From positions 79,300 through 143,299 of the forward strand of contig NZ_JAUEPL010000009.1 of assembly GCF_030406405.1 (NCBI RefSeq): a stretch of DNA of 64,000 bases, read 5' to 3'. Made by a program: the position numbers and the translations under genes. This DNA is from Streptomyces ficellus (GTDB taxonomy: Bacteria; Actinomycetota; Actinomycetes; Streptomycetales; Streptomycetaceae). Shown piece after piece: positions 35,302 to 43,914 of this stretch; the stretch's first letter is position 1; the number at the start of each line of letters is the position of its first letter. The notes beneath the pieces were generated by a model. It had not been told where the DNA came from, made no database searches, and was given only the letters and a program-made list of their open reading frames with translations.

Positions 35302-36777
35302 TTACGCGGTCAGCTTCGCCAGGGCCGCGTCGATGCGGGCCAGCGTGCGGTCCTTGCCCAGGATCTCCAGGGACTCGAACAGCGGCAGGCCGACCGTGCG
35401 GCCGGTGACCGCGACGCGGACCGGGGCCTGGGCCTTGCCGAGCTTCAGGCCGTGCTCCTCGCCGGCGGCCAGCACCGCGTTCTTCAGCGACTCGGCGCTG
35501 GTCCAGTCCGCGGCCTCCAGCTTGGCGCGGGCCGTGCGGAGCAGGGCGTCGGAGCCCTCCTTCATGGCCTTCTGCCAGGACGCCTCGTCCTCGACCGGCT
35601 CCTTGCGGAACAGGAAGTCGACATTGGCCGTGATGTCGGACAGGACGGTCAGGCGGGTCTGGGCGTACGGGGCGATCGCCTCCCAGGCCGCCTGGTCGAA
35701 GTCCTCGGGCTCCCAGTTGGCGTGCGGGGCCTTCAGCCAGGGCTCGCAGGCGGCGGTGAACGCCTTCACGTCGAGCATGCGGATGTGGTCGGCGTTGATC
35801 GCCTCGGCCTTCTTCAGGTCGAAGCGGGCCGGGTTGGCGTTGACGTCCGCGATGTCGAACTTCTCGACCATCTCGGCGACGGTGAAGACGTCCCGGTCGG
35901 CGGAGAAGGACCAGCCGAGCAGGGACAGGTAGTTGAGCAGGCCCTCGGGCAGGAAGCCGCGCTCCCGGTAGAGGTTGAGGGAGGACTGCGGGTCGCGCTT
36001 GGAGAGCTTCTTGTTGCCCTCGCCCATCACGTACGGGAGGTGGCCGAAGGCGGGGATGGACTTGGCGATGCCGAGTTCGATCAGCGCCTTGTAGAGGGCG
36101 ATCTGGCGCGGGGTGGAGGACAGCAGGTCCTCGCCGCGCAGCACGTGGGTGATCTCCATCAGCGCGTCGTCGACGGGGTTGACGAGCGTGTAGAGCGGGG
36201 CGCCGTTGGCGCGGACGATGCCGTAGTCCGGGACGTTGTCCGGGGTGAAGGTCAGCTCGCCGCGGACGAGGTCGGTGAAGGTGATCGGCTCGTCGGGCAT
36301 CCGGAAGCGGACGATGGCCTCGCGGCCCTCCTCCTCGTACGCGGCCCGCTGCTCGGCGGTCAGGTCGCGGCACGTGCCGTCGTAACCGGACGGACGTCCG
36401 GCGGCGCGGGCGGCCTCGCGGCGCTCGTCCAGCTCGGTGGCGGTGCAGTAGCAGCGGTACGCGTAACCGCCCGCGAGCAGCTTGTCGGCGACGTCCCGGT
36501 AGATGTCCATGCGCTGCGACTGGCGGTAGGGGGCGTGGGGGCCGCCCACCTCCGGGCCCTCGTCCCAGTCGAGGCCGAGCCAGCGCAGCGAGTCGAGGAG
36601 CTGCCGGTAGGACTCCTCCGAGTCGCGGGCCGCGTCGGTGTCCTCGATGCGGAAGACCATGGTGCCCTGGTGGTGGCGGGCGAAGGCCCAGTTGAACAGG
36701 GCGGTGCGGACCAGACCCACGTGGGGGTTGCCGGTCGGCGAGGGACAGAAACGTACGCGGACGTCTGCGTTAGCCAC
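35302..36777 (-). CDS. gltX: Glutamyl-tRNA synthetase
   Basis: GltX charges tRNA-Glu (and, in Streptomyces, normally also tRNA-Gln before amidation). The 491-residue class I enzyme has RVRFCPSPTGNPHVGLVRTA (HIGH-type motif), a TELDERREAARAAGRPSGYD insertion region, and KKLSKRD (KMSKS-type). GTG 36777 overlaps the end of the FAH gene by 8 bases, implying coupling. It ends at the 100-bp repeat array, whose first hairpin probably terminates it. The Glu and Gln tRNAs lie nearby. Confidence 0.97.
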   Translation of the reverse strand: MANADVRVRFCPSPTGNPHVGLVRTALFNWAFARHHQGTMVFRIEDTDAARDSEESYRQLLDSLRWLGLDWDEGPEVGGPHAPYRQSQRMDIYRDVADKLLAGGYAYRCYCTATELDERREAARAAGRPSGYDGTCRDLTAEQRAAYEEEGREAIVRFRMPDEPITFTDLVRGELTFTPDNVPDYGIVRANGAPLYTLVNPVDDALMEITHVLRGEDLLSSTPRQIALYKALIELGIAKSIPAFGHLPYVMGEGNKKLSKRDPQSSLNLYRERGFLPEGLLNYLSLLGWSFSADRDVFTVAEMVEKFDIADVNANPARFDLKKAEAINADHIRMLDVKAFTAACEPWLKAPHANWEPEDFDQAAWEAIAPYAQTRLTVLSDITANVDFLFRKEPVEDEASWQKAMKEGSDALLRTARAKLEAADWTSAESLKNAVLAAGEEHGLKLGKAQAPVRVAVTGRTVGLPLFESLEILGKDRTLARIDAALAKLTA

Positions 36778-37546
36778 GCTTGATCACCTTGTTGGTGAGA
36801 GTGCCGATGCCTTCGATGGTGACGGCGACCTCGTCGCCGACGTTGAGCGGTCCGACTCCGGCCGGGGTGCCGGTGAGGATGACGTCGCCCGGGAGCAGTG
36901 TCATGGCCTCGGTGATGTGGACGACCAGGTCCTCGATGGAGCGCACCATGTCGCTCGTACGGCCGAGCTGGCGCTGTTCGCCGTTGACGGTGCACTGGAT
37001 CGTGACGTCGGTGGGGTCGAGCTCGGTCTCCACCCAGGGGCCGAGCGGGCAGGAGGTGTCGAAGCCCTTGGCGCGGGCCCACTGCTTCTCGCGCTGCTGT
37101 ACGTCACGGGCGGTGACGTCATTGGCGCAGGTGTAGCCGAAGACGACGTCCTTGACGCGCTCGCGCGGGACCTCGCGGCACATGCGGCCGATGACGACGG
37201 CGAGCTCCGCCTCGTGGTGCAGCTCGTTCGAGAAGGAGGGGTACTCGATGGCGTCGCCGGAGCCGATCACCGAGGTGGTGGGCTTGAAGAAGGCGACCGG
37301 GACCTCGGGGACCTCGTTGCCGAGCTCCGCCGCGTGCTCCGCGTAGTTGCGGCCGATGGCCACGACCTTGTTGGGGAGGACGGGCGGCAGGAGCCGGACC
37401 TTGCTCAGCGGGACCTTGGTCCCGCTGAGTTCGAAGTCGGTGTACGGAATACCCTTGATGATGTCGAGGACGAGACTGTCGGGGTCTTGGCCCTCGACCG
37501 CGCCGAAGGCGACATTGCCGTCGATGGAGAACCTGGCGATGCGCAC
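36770..37546 (-). CDS. Fumarylacetoacetate hydrolase (FAH)-family protein
   Basis: This 258-residue protein begins MRIARFSIDGNVAFGAVEGQ, with AIGRNYAEHAAELGNEVPEV, FFKPTTSVIGSGDAI, the metal-binding HHEAELAVVIGR (Glu residues), GYTCANDVTARDVQ and GTPAGVGPLNVGDEV. Members hydrolyse or decarboxylate beta-diketo acids (e.g. acylpyruvases, oxaloacetate decarboxylases); the substrate here is not assignable. It overlaps and is upstream of gltX. Confidence 0.92.
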   Translation of the reverse strand: MRIARFSIDGNVAFGAVEGQDPDSLVLDIIKGIPYTDFELSGTKVPLSKVRLLPPVLPNKVVAIGRNYAEHAAELGNEVPEVPVAFFKPTTSVIGSGDAIEYPSFSNELHHEAELAVVIGRMCREVPRERVKDVVFGYTCANDVTARDVQQREKQWARAKGFDTSCPLGPWVETELDPTDVTIQCTVNGEQRQLGRTSDMVRSIEDLVVHITEAMTLLPGDVILTGTPAGVGPLNVGDEVAVTIEGIGTLTNKVIKRG

Positions 37547-37626
37547 GGGATGCCGTGCCCCTTACTTCCGCTGACTGGAGTCTGACGCTCCAGGCTAACG
37601 CGGCAGCCGCACGCCACCTGCCCCGA

Positions 37627-37809
37627 TTACCGTGCGGCGGTGACCGGGGCGTCCATCAGGGTGGTGCGGCGCGGGTTGGCCGTGCTGGCGGGGAGGTCCA
37701 CCGAGTGCTCCGGCTGCTCGCCCCGGTCCAGCTCGCCGGCGTCGGCCAGGTGCAGCAGGGTGGTGCGGCGGGGGTTGGCGATGCTGCGGAACGTCATCGT
37801 CGTCTTCAT
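37627..37809 (-). CDS. Small peptide gene with two NPRRTTL repeats, function unknown
   Basis: A 60-residue peptide begins MKTTMTFRSIANPRRTTLLH, continues with an acidic middle (LADAGELDRGEQPEHSVDL), then PASTANPRRTTLMDAPVTAA and a final R. The eight residues ANPRRTTL occur at 11-18 and 44-51; the two 24-base coding copies differ at a single base. ATG 37809 has GAGGTC about 10 bases upstream; a second ATG at 37797 is possible. There are no cysteines, signal peptide or known domain. I do not recognise the family. A leader-and-core peptide or a repeated binding motif are both possible. No peptide-modifying enzyme lies nearby. Confidence 0.6.
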   Translation of the reverse strand: MKTTMTFRSIANPRRTTLLHLADAGELDRGEQPEHSVDLPASTANPRRTTLMDAPVTAAR

Positions 37810-38384
37810 CGGTGGTTTCAGACCTCGGTGTACGGGCGCCGGTGAGGCGCCGGTGGACAGGTGCGCCGTCTATGTAAAGCGTCAGGCTAAACATGGGATT
37901 CCCCGTGAATGCCGGTAGATGGCAACGATCTCTGTGTGAGTTTGCTCACCTCGTTGGTGATAATTCCGGCATAGCGGGCGGGCGGCAGGGGCGGGGGAAA
38001 CGGACATTGCATAGCTGAACGCTGCATTCCGCTGCTGATCATGGCGACTGGGACACCCCCCACCCCTAAGCGACTCGTACGCGAACGTCCGTTTCCTCCC
38101 TGATCGGCTTCTACGAGTGGTGACCGTGTACGCACAGCACGTGACGGGGCTGGGGGTGCGGTCCGTCGGCCTTGTTGGAGATCCGGCACTGTGCTGGAAT
38201 TCCACGCACCGCCGCGGTTTCCGGACCGGCGCGCTGGGCGCAACGCAGCGCCGAGCGGCGGCGGGAAAGGGGGATCTGCGCCGGTCACTCACGACCACCA
38301 CTGGGGTGCGATCGCGCCCCACGACGCCGACACCGTCCTGTCCGTTCGCGCGGAGGGACGCCTGGTCCAGAGGTTGCGACGCTA
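37810..38384. other. Intergenic region between the NPRRTTL gene and cvnA1
   Basis: A 575-base stretch without a supported gene. It is the divergent control region for the peptide gene and the first conservon. Short ORFs on both strands have no SD or family features. No convincing -35/-10 pair for cvnA1 was found. Confidence 0.45.
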
Positions 38385-41300
38385 GTGCAGGGACGTTTCA
38401 AGAGGGATGGCAGCGCTGCGGCGGAGCAGGAGCCGCGCGGCGGGACCGACCGCGGCTCCTCGCCCCAGCACACCCAGAACCCGGGACCGGCGGCCGCCGG
38501 CGACGGTGGTGACCGTGCGGGACGTTCGGGTGCCGCGCCGGGCGGCGCCGAGCCGTCGGCCACGCCGAAGGCCAAGTCCAAAGCCAAGTCCAAGGCCAAG
38601 GGACCCACGGACACCGGTTCCCGAATAGCCCTGCGCAACTGGCGCATCAGCACCCGTCTGGTCTCGCTGCTCGCCCTGCCCGTGGTCGCCGCGACCACGC
38701 TGGGCGGCCTGCGCATCAACGAGTCCATGAACGACATGGAGCAGCTGGACCACATCCAGCTGCTGACCCAGCTGACCCAGGAAGCGACGAAGCTGGCCCA
38801 GGCGCTCCAGAACGAGCGCGACATGACGGCCGGTCCGCTCTCCAACGGCGACCCCGCCAGCAGCTACAAGGTCACCGAGCCGCGCAAGACGGCCGACCGG
38901 GCGCAGAAGACCTTCCTCGACGCGGCCGAGGGCCTGGAGGGCGCCGAGGGCGACGAGGCGCTGCAGAGCATCCGCGCCAACGTGAAGCAGATCGCCGGCC
39001 AGGTCGTCACGCTCGGCAGCCTCCGCCAGGACGCGTACAACCAGAAGTCCCAGGACTTCCAGACGGTCGAGCGCTACAACCGTCTGATCAACTCGCTGCT
39101 CAGCCTCTCCCAGGACATGGCGCAGGCGACCAGCAACCCGGAGATGATCAAGCGGACCCGCGCGCTCGCCGCGTTCTCGTCCGCCAAGGAGTACGCCTCC
39201 ATCCAGCGCGCGATCATCGCGGCCGGTCTGAAGAAGACCAACCGGGAGAAGGGCGAGCTGGACCCGAACGACCGTGAGTACGGCGCGGCCGCCCTCGACA
39301 ACGAGAACCACGCCCTCGACTCGTTCCGGACCATCTACAGCTCCGCCGGCGGGGACGCCGAGGAGCTGCTCGCGTCCCTCGGTCCGAACAACCCCTCCAT
39401 CGTGGACGCCAACGAGTACGCCGAGAGCGTGCTGCGCAATCCCAATGGCATGAAGCTGGAGGAGGCGCGCGGCTGGCTGGACTGGACCGACGCCGACGAG
39501 CCCAAGATGAAGGCCATGAACACCATCGAGGCCACGCTGCTGGGCGAGATGGAGAGCACGGCCCGCGAGCTGCGCCAGGAGGAGCAGCGCGACGCGATCA
39601 TCAACGGTGCGCTGATCCTCCTCGTCCTCGGTGTCTCCCTGGTCGGCGCCTTCGTGGTGGCCCGGTCCATGATCCGCTCGCTGCGCCGGCTCCAGGACAC
39701 GGCGACCAAGGTCGCCCAGGAGCGCCTGCCCGAGCTGGTCAAGCAGCTGTCCGAGGCGGACCCGCAGGACGTGGACACCTCCGTGGAGTCGGTCGGTGTG
39801 CACTCGCGCGACGAGATCGGCAAGGTGGCCGCGGCCTTCGACGACGTGCACCGCGAGGCGGTCCGCCTCGCCGCCGAGCAGGCCCTGCTGCGGGGCAACG
39901 TCAACGCGATGTTCACCAACCTGTCGAGGCGTTCGCAGGGTCTCATCCAGCGCCAGCTGTCGCTGATCTCCGAGCTGGAGTCCCGCGAGGCCGACCCCGA
40001 CCAGCTGTCGTCGCTGTTCAAGCTCGACCACCTCGCCACGCGTATGCGCCGTAACGGCGAGAACCTGCTCGTTCTCGCGGGTGAGGAGCCGGGCCGCCGG
40101 TGGACCCGGCCCGTGCCGCTGGTCGACGTCCTGCGTGCCGCCGCCTCCGAGGTGGAACAGTACGAGCGCATCGAACTCGCCGCCGTACCGGCGACCGAGG
40201 TCGCCGGGCGCGTGGTCAACGACCTCGTGCACCTGCTCGCCGAGCTGCTGGAGAACGCGACGTCGTTCTCCTCCCCGCAGACCAAGGTCCGCGTCACCGG
40301 TCACGCGCTGCCCGACGGGCGGGTGCTGGTCGAGATCCACGACACCGGTATCGGCCTGTCCCCCGAGGACCTCGCCGCCATCAACGAGCGGCTCGCTTCG
40401 CCGCCCACCGTGGACGTGTCGGTCTCCCGGCGCATGGGTCTGTTCGTGGTCGGCCGCCTGTCCCTGCGACACGGCATCCGTATCCAGCTGCGGCCGTCCG
40501 ACTCGGGCGGTACGACCGCGCTCGTCATGCTCCCCGTGGACGTCGCCCAGGGCGGCAAGGTGCCCGGCAAGCCGGGTGGCCCCGGTGGGCAGGGCGCCAT
40601 GCCGCAGGGCCCGGCGGGCTCCGGCGGCCGGCTGACCGGCGGGCCGGGTGCGGCCGGTGGCGGCCGCCCGGGTCTGCCCGGCGGTCCCGGTGGCGCGGGC
40701 GGCGCGGGTGGCTCCGGTGCGCCCGCGGGGCGGCACAGCGCGGGTGGCGGTATGGGCGCCGGCGCGGGTGGCGGCCGTGGTCAGGTCGGTGCGGGAGCCG
40801 GCTCCCGGGCCGCGCTGCCTGGCCGGGACGACGCGGGACGCCCGGGCGGGCCGCAGGGCGGCTCTACCGGCCGGCCGGGCCAGGCACAGACGCCCGAGCC
40901 GCAGTCGCAGCGTCAGGGCACCGGTCTCGCGGGCGCCTTCGGTGCCTCGTCGGGCGGCGGCCAGGGCGGCGGCCGGGGTACGAAGAACAGCGGCATCCCC
41001 ACGCGCTCGGACGTCTGGCAGAGCGGCCCCGCCGAGCAGCAGGGCACCCGGAACAACGCGGGAGCCCCGCGCCCCGAGCTCCCCGGCGGCGGCGCTCAGC
41101 GGCAGCGCCCGCAGCGCCCGCAGACCCCCAGCTGGGGCGCCGAGGCCACCCCCGTACCGCCGCAGCAGCGCACCCCGCTGGACGCGCCGCGCGGCCACGA
41201 GGAGCCCGAGACCACCGGGCACTACGCCCGCCCGCCGGCCGACCGCCAGGGACCGGGCGCCACCGCCGAGTTCGCGCGCCCCGACCTGGGTGCCCAGGCC

Positions 41301-42053
41301 CGGCCCGGCGCGCAGGACCCCGCGGCCACGGCCCAGTTCGCCCAGCCCGACCACAACGCGCCGCGGCCGCCGGCCCCGAGCCTGCCCGCGCAGCAGCAGC
41401 CCGAGGCGCTGCCGCCCGCGCCCCACGCCGGGGACGGCCGTACGCCGCTGTACGACACGCTGGAGACCAACTGGTTCCACGGCCAGGACGGCCGCCCGGC
41501 CGGCCAGCCCCAGCAGACCCAGCAGCCGCAGCAGACCGGCCGGCCCCACCAGGCGCCGCAGCAGCCCCAGCAGCCCCAGCGCGGCGGTCAGCAGTCCCCC
41601 GGCCGTGGCCGGCCCCAGGGCGCCCAGCCGCAGGGCCAGGGCCAGGGGCAGGGCGGCGGCGGTCAGTTCACCGGCAACGACCAGACGATGCCCACGCCGG
41701 TCGTCTCCCCTCGGCAGCAGCGTCCCGGTCAGGGCTCCGACGCGGCGTCCACGACCGCTTCGTGGCGCACCTCCCCCAACGACGAGCTGGTGCGCCAGGC
41801 CGAGCGGGTGCGCAAGCCCGCCGCGGGCGGCGTCACCACCTCGGGCCTGCCCCGCCGGGTGCCGCGCGCCAACCTGGTGCCCGGAACCGCGCAGGAGCAG
41901 ACGCACCAGTCCGGTCCGCAGGTTTCCCGTGCGCCCGATGACGTGCGCGGCCGTCTCACCAACCTCCGCCGGGGCATCCAGCAGGGACGCCAGGCGGGCA
42001 GCTCCACCACAGGCAGCTTCAACAGCGGCCACACCCACCAGCAGGAGCGATAG
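38385..42053 (+). CDS. cvnA1: CvnA1, conservon sensor kinase-like protein
   Basis: Conservons are four-gene actinobacterial systems whose products form a membrane complex with a GTPase, likened to G-protein-coupled receptors. CvnA1 (1222 residues) has TM1 at about 91-113, an extracytoplasmic nitrate/nitrite-sensor-like helical domain (about 114-405), TM2 about 406-430, a HAMP segment, FKLDHLATRMRRNGENLLVL, and a HATPase domain: ELLENATSFSSP (N box, about 621), HDTGIGLS, MGLFVVGRLSLRHG. From about 721 on it is a Gly/Pro/Gln-rich disordered tail. GTG 38385 is the start. Confidence 0.93.
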   Translation: MQGRFKRDGSAAAEQEPRGGTDRGSSPQHTQNPGPAAAGDGGDRAGRSGAAPGGAEPSATPKAKSKAKSKAKGPTDTGSRIALRNWRISTRLVSLLALPVVAATTLGGLRINESMNDMEQLDHIQLLTQLTQEATKLAQALQNERDMTAGPLSNGDPASSYKVTEPRKTADRAQKTFLDAAEGLEGAEGDEALQSIRANVKQIAGQVVTLGSLRQDAYNQKSQDFQTVERYNRLINSLLSLSQDMAQATSNPEMIKRTRALAAFSSAKEYASIQRAIIAAGLKKTNREKGELDPNDREYGAAALDNENHALDSFRTIYSSAGGDAEELLASLGPNNPSIVDANEYAESVLRNPNGMKLEEARGWLDWTDADEPKMKAMNTIEATLLGEMESTARELRQEEQRDAIINGALILLVLGVSLVGAFVVARSMIRSLRRLQDTATKVAQERLPELVKQLSEADPQDVDTSVESVGVHSRDEIGKVAAAFDDVHREAVRLAAEQALLRGNVNAMFTNLSRRSQGLIQRQLSLISELESREADPDQLSSLFKLDHLATRMRRNGENLLVLAGEEPGRRWTRPVPLVDVLRAAASEVEQYERIELAAVPATEVAGRVVNDLVHLLAELLENATSFSSPQTKVRVTGHALPDGRVLVEIHDTGIGLSPEDLAAINERLASPPTVDVSVSRRMGLFVVGRLSLRHGIRIQLRPSDSGGTTALVMLPVDVAQGGKVPGKPGGPGGQGAMPQGPAGSGGRLTGGPGAAGGGRPGLPGGPGGAGGAGGSGAPAGRHSAGGGMGAGAGGGRGQVGAGAGSRAALPGRDDAGRPGGPQGGSTGRPGQAQTPEPQSQRQGTGLAGAFGASSGGGQGGGRGTKNSGIPTRSDVWQSGPAEQQGTRNNAGAPRPELPGGGAQRQRPQRPQTPSWGAEATPVPPQQRTPLDAPRGHEEPETTGHYARPPADRQGPGATAEFARPDLGAQARPGAQDPAATAQFAQPDHNAPRPPAPSLPAQQQPEALPPAPHAGDGRTPLYDTLETNWFHGQDGRPAGQPQQTQQPQQTGRPHQAPQQPQQPQRGGQQSPGRGRPQGAQPQGQGQGQGGGGQFTGNDQTMPTPVVSPRQQRPGQGSDAASTTASWRTSPNDELVRQAERVRKPAAGGVTTSGLPRRVPRANLVPGTAQEQTHQSGPQVSRAPDDVRGRLTNLRRGIQQGRQAGSSTTGSFNSGHTHQQER

Positions 42054-42062
42054 TTGAGATCA

Positions 42063-42476
42063 ATGAGCCAGGCGGCGCAGAACCTGAACTGGTTGATCAC
42101 GAACTTCGTGGACAACACCCCCGGGGTGTCCCACACGGTCGTGGTCTCCGCCGACGGACTCCTGCTGGCCATGTCCGAAGGATTCCCCCGCGACCGCGCC
42201 GACCAGCTCGCGGCCGTGGCGTCCGGACTCACCTCGCTGACCGCGGGGGCGTCCCGGATCTTCGAGGGAGGAACGGTCAGCCAGACCGTGGTGGAGATGG
42301 AGCGCGGCTTCCTCTTCCTCATGTCCGTCTCCGACGGTTCCTCACTGGCCGTGCTCGCGCACCCGGACTGCGACATCGGCCTCGTCGGCTACGAGATGAC
42401 GCTGCTGGTCGACCGGGCCGGCAGTGTCCTCACCCCGGACCTCCGCGCGGAGCTCCAGGGGAGCCTGCTCCGCTGA
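42063..42476 (+). CDS. cvnB1: CvnB1, roadblock/LC7 protein
   Basis: This 137-residue protein, MSQAAQNLNWLITNFVDNTP, has GVSHTVVVSADGLLLAMSEG and IGLVGYEMTLLVDRAGSVLT. Roadblock proteins regulate small GTPases, here presumably CvnD1. ATG 42063 matches the family start, but the SD GGAG inside cvnA1 is better spaced for TTG at 42054, which would add 3 residues. Confidence 0.95.
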   Translation: MSQAAQNLNWLITNFVDNTPGVSHTVVVSADGLLLAMSEGFPRDRADQLAAVASGLTSLTAGASRIFEGGTVSQTVVEMERGFLFLMSVSDGSSLAVLAHPDCDIGLVGYEMTLLVDRAGSVLTPDLRAELQGSLLR

Positions 42477-42594
42477 GCCGGTACGCCCCGATCCGTACCC
42501 TCCCCCTTGCCTTGTTCACCACAGGCCGCCCCCTCCGGCCCCCCACCGGCCCAGTCAGACGACAGGCAGACCACCTGCTGTCACTGGAGGTTCA

Positions 42595-43002
42595 ATGACC
42601 CCGCCCCCCGCCTCTCACGACCCGTACGGTGTCTCCATGGACACCGGATACGGGCATGAAGGCGACCAGCCGCTGGTCCGTCCGTACGCCATGACCGGCG
42701 GCCGGACCAGGCCGCGGTACCAGCTCGCCATCGAAGCGCTGGTCAGCACCACGGCCGACCCGGCCCTCCTCGCCGGGCTGCTCCCCGAGCACCAGCGGAT
42801 CTGCCACCTGTGCCGTGAGGTGAAGTCGGTGGCGGAGGTGTCGGCGCTGCTGTCGATGCCGCTGGGTGTTGCCCGGATCCTCGTCGCCGACCTCGCGGAG
42901 GCCGGGATGGTGGCGATCCACCAGCCGGGCAATGGAGAGGCCGGCGGTACGCCGGATGTGACGCTGCTGGAAAGGGTGCTCAGTGGACTTCGCAAGCTCT
43001 AG
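42595..43002 (+). CDS. cvnC1: CvnC1, DUF742 protein
   Basis: This 135-residue protein ends in the DUF742 core: PLVRPYAMTGGRTRPRYQLA, LLPEHQRICHLCREVKSVAE, VARILVADLAEAGMVAIHQP, LLERVLSGLRKL. The winged-helix-like fold links the sensor and GTPase by family knowledge. ATG 42595 has GGAGG 5 bases upstream; the 3' end overlaps cvnD1 by 20 bases. The HLC motif has two cysteines (CHLC). Confidence 0.95.
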   Translation: MTPPPASHDPYGVSMDTGYGHEGDQPLVRPYAMTGGRTRPRYQLAIEALVSTTADPALLAGLLPEHQRICHLCREVKSVAEVSALLSMPLGVARILVADLAEAGMVAIHQPGNGEAGGTPDVTLLERVLSGLRKL

Positions 43003-43573
43003 CGGCGGTGCGGCCGCCGGAGGACGTTCGACCACCAGCGCGAAGATCGTGGTGGCGGGCGGATTCGGCGTGGGCAAGACCACGTTCGTCGGCGCCGTCT
43101 CGGAGATCAACCCGCTGCGTACCGAAGCCGTCATGACCTCTGCCTCCGCGGGCATCGACGACCTCACCCACACCGGCGACAAGACCACCACCACGGTCGC
43201 CATGGACTTCGGCCGCATCACCCTCGACCAGGACCTCATCCTGTACCTGTTCGGCACCCCCGGACAGGACCGCTTCTGGTTCATGTGGGACGACCTCGTA
43301 CGCGGCGCCATCGGCGCCGTCGTCCTGGTCGACACCCGCCGCCTCGCCGACTGCTTCCCCGCCGTCGACTACTTCGAAAACAGCGGCCTGCCCTTCGTCA
43401 TCGCCCTCAACGGCTTCGACGGACACCAGCCCTACACCCCCGACGAAGTCCGCGAGGCCCTCCAGATCGGCCCCGACACCCCCATCATCACCACCGACGC
43501 CCGCCACCGCGCCGACGCCAAGAGCGCCCTCATCACCCTCGTCGAACACGCCCTCATGGCCCGCCTCAAGTAG
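42983..43573 (+). CDS. cvnD1: CvnD1, Ras-like GTPase
   Basis: This 196-residue small GTPase has P-loop GGFGVGKTTFVGAVS, a switch region with TTTTVAMDFGRITL, the G3-like FGTPGQDRFWFMWDD, and NGFDGHQPY in place of NKxD. It starts at GTG 42983 within the end of cvnC1. Its DNA is almost identical to cvnD2 (48258-48839) over the last 543 bases (about 4 differences), far closer than the A, B or C genes of the two conservons. Confidence 0.96.
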   Translation: MDFASSSGGAAAGGRSTTSAKIVVAGGFGVGKTTFVGAVSEINPLRTEAVMTSASAGIDDLTHTGDKTTTTVAMDFGRITLDQDLILYLFGTPGQDRFWFMWDDLVRGAIGAVVLVDTRRLADCFPAVDYFENSGLPFVIALNGFDGHQPYTPDEVREALQIGPDTPIITTDARHRADAKSALITLVEHALMARLK

Positions 43574-43914
43574 ACGGATCCATACGGCAGTTGCCGTAGC
43601 GACGGGCAGGGGCGGGGTGTGTCCTGTGACACGGTCCCGCCCCGGCGTTCATAACGTTTCGAAAGAGAATTGCGGGGCGTCGGACACGAGACGCATCCGC
43701 GTGGTGCCGCTGCGCTCACATGAGCCCCGCCTTTTGGCGGGGCTCGCTCTTTATGCCCGTTTTATCGGAGGCTCGCGCCAGTGATCATGACTCGAACGGG
43801 GGGTTTGGAACGCGGCCGCTTTACGTGCTGCAATGCGACGAACTCCCGAGTAGTACGGCCCTGAACAGAAAAACGGCACAACGTAGGTGCCGGCGCCGAG
43901 AGGTTGTTGGTCGA
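43574..43914. other. Intergenic region between the two conservons
   Basis: 341 bases containing the cvn1 terminator hairpin and presumably the cvnA2 promoter, which I could not place with confidence. No gene is supported. Confidence 0.45.
43722..43745 (+). terminator. Terminator of the first conservon
   Basis: GAGCCCCGCC-TTTT-GGCGGGGCTC, followed by a T-rich GCTCTTTAT. Confidence 0.8.

Noticed and set aside
37640..37918. 92-codon plus-strand ORF opposite the NPRRTTL gene
   Set aside because: It also contains a repeat (VVRRGLA), but this is the mirror of the same DNA repeat; it lacks an SD and ends in unlike sequence. The minus-strand frame has better start signals.
37810..38384. Small genes in the cvnA1 upstream region (e.g. 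frames at 38117-38512 plus, 37882-38322 minus)
   Set aside because: No SD, no conserved motifs, and they run into cvnA1 or the peptide gene leader.
38382..42038. 1218-codon open frame antisense to cvnA1 (and a similar one at 43762-47508 antisense to cvnA2)
   Set aside because: Open only because high-GC third positions suppress stops; composition is Arg/Gly/Leu-rich with no family motif, and the sense strand carries clear CvnA domains.
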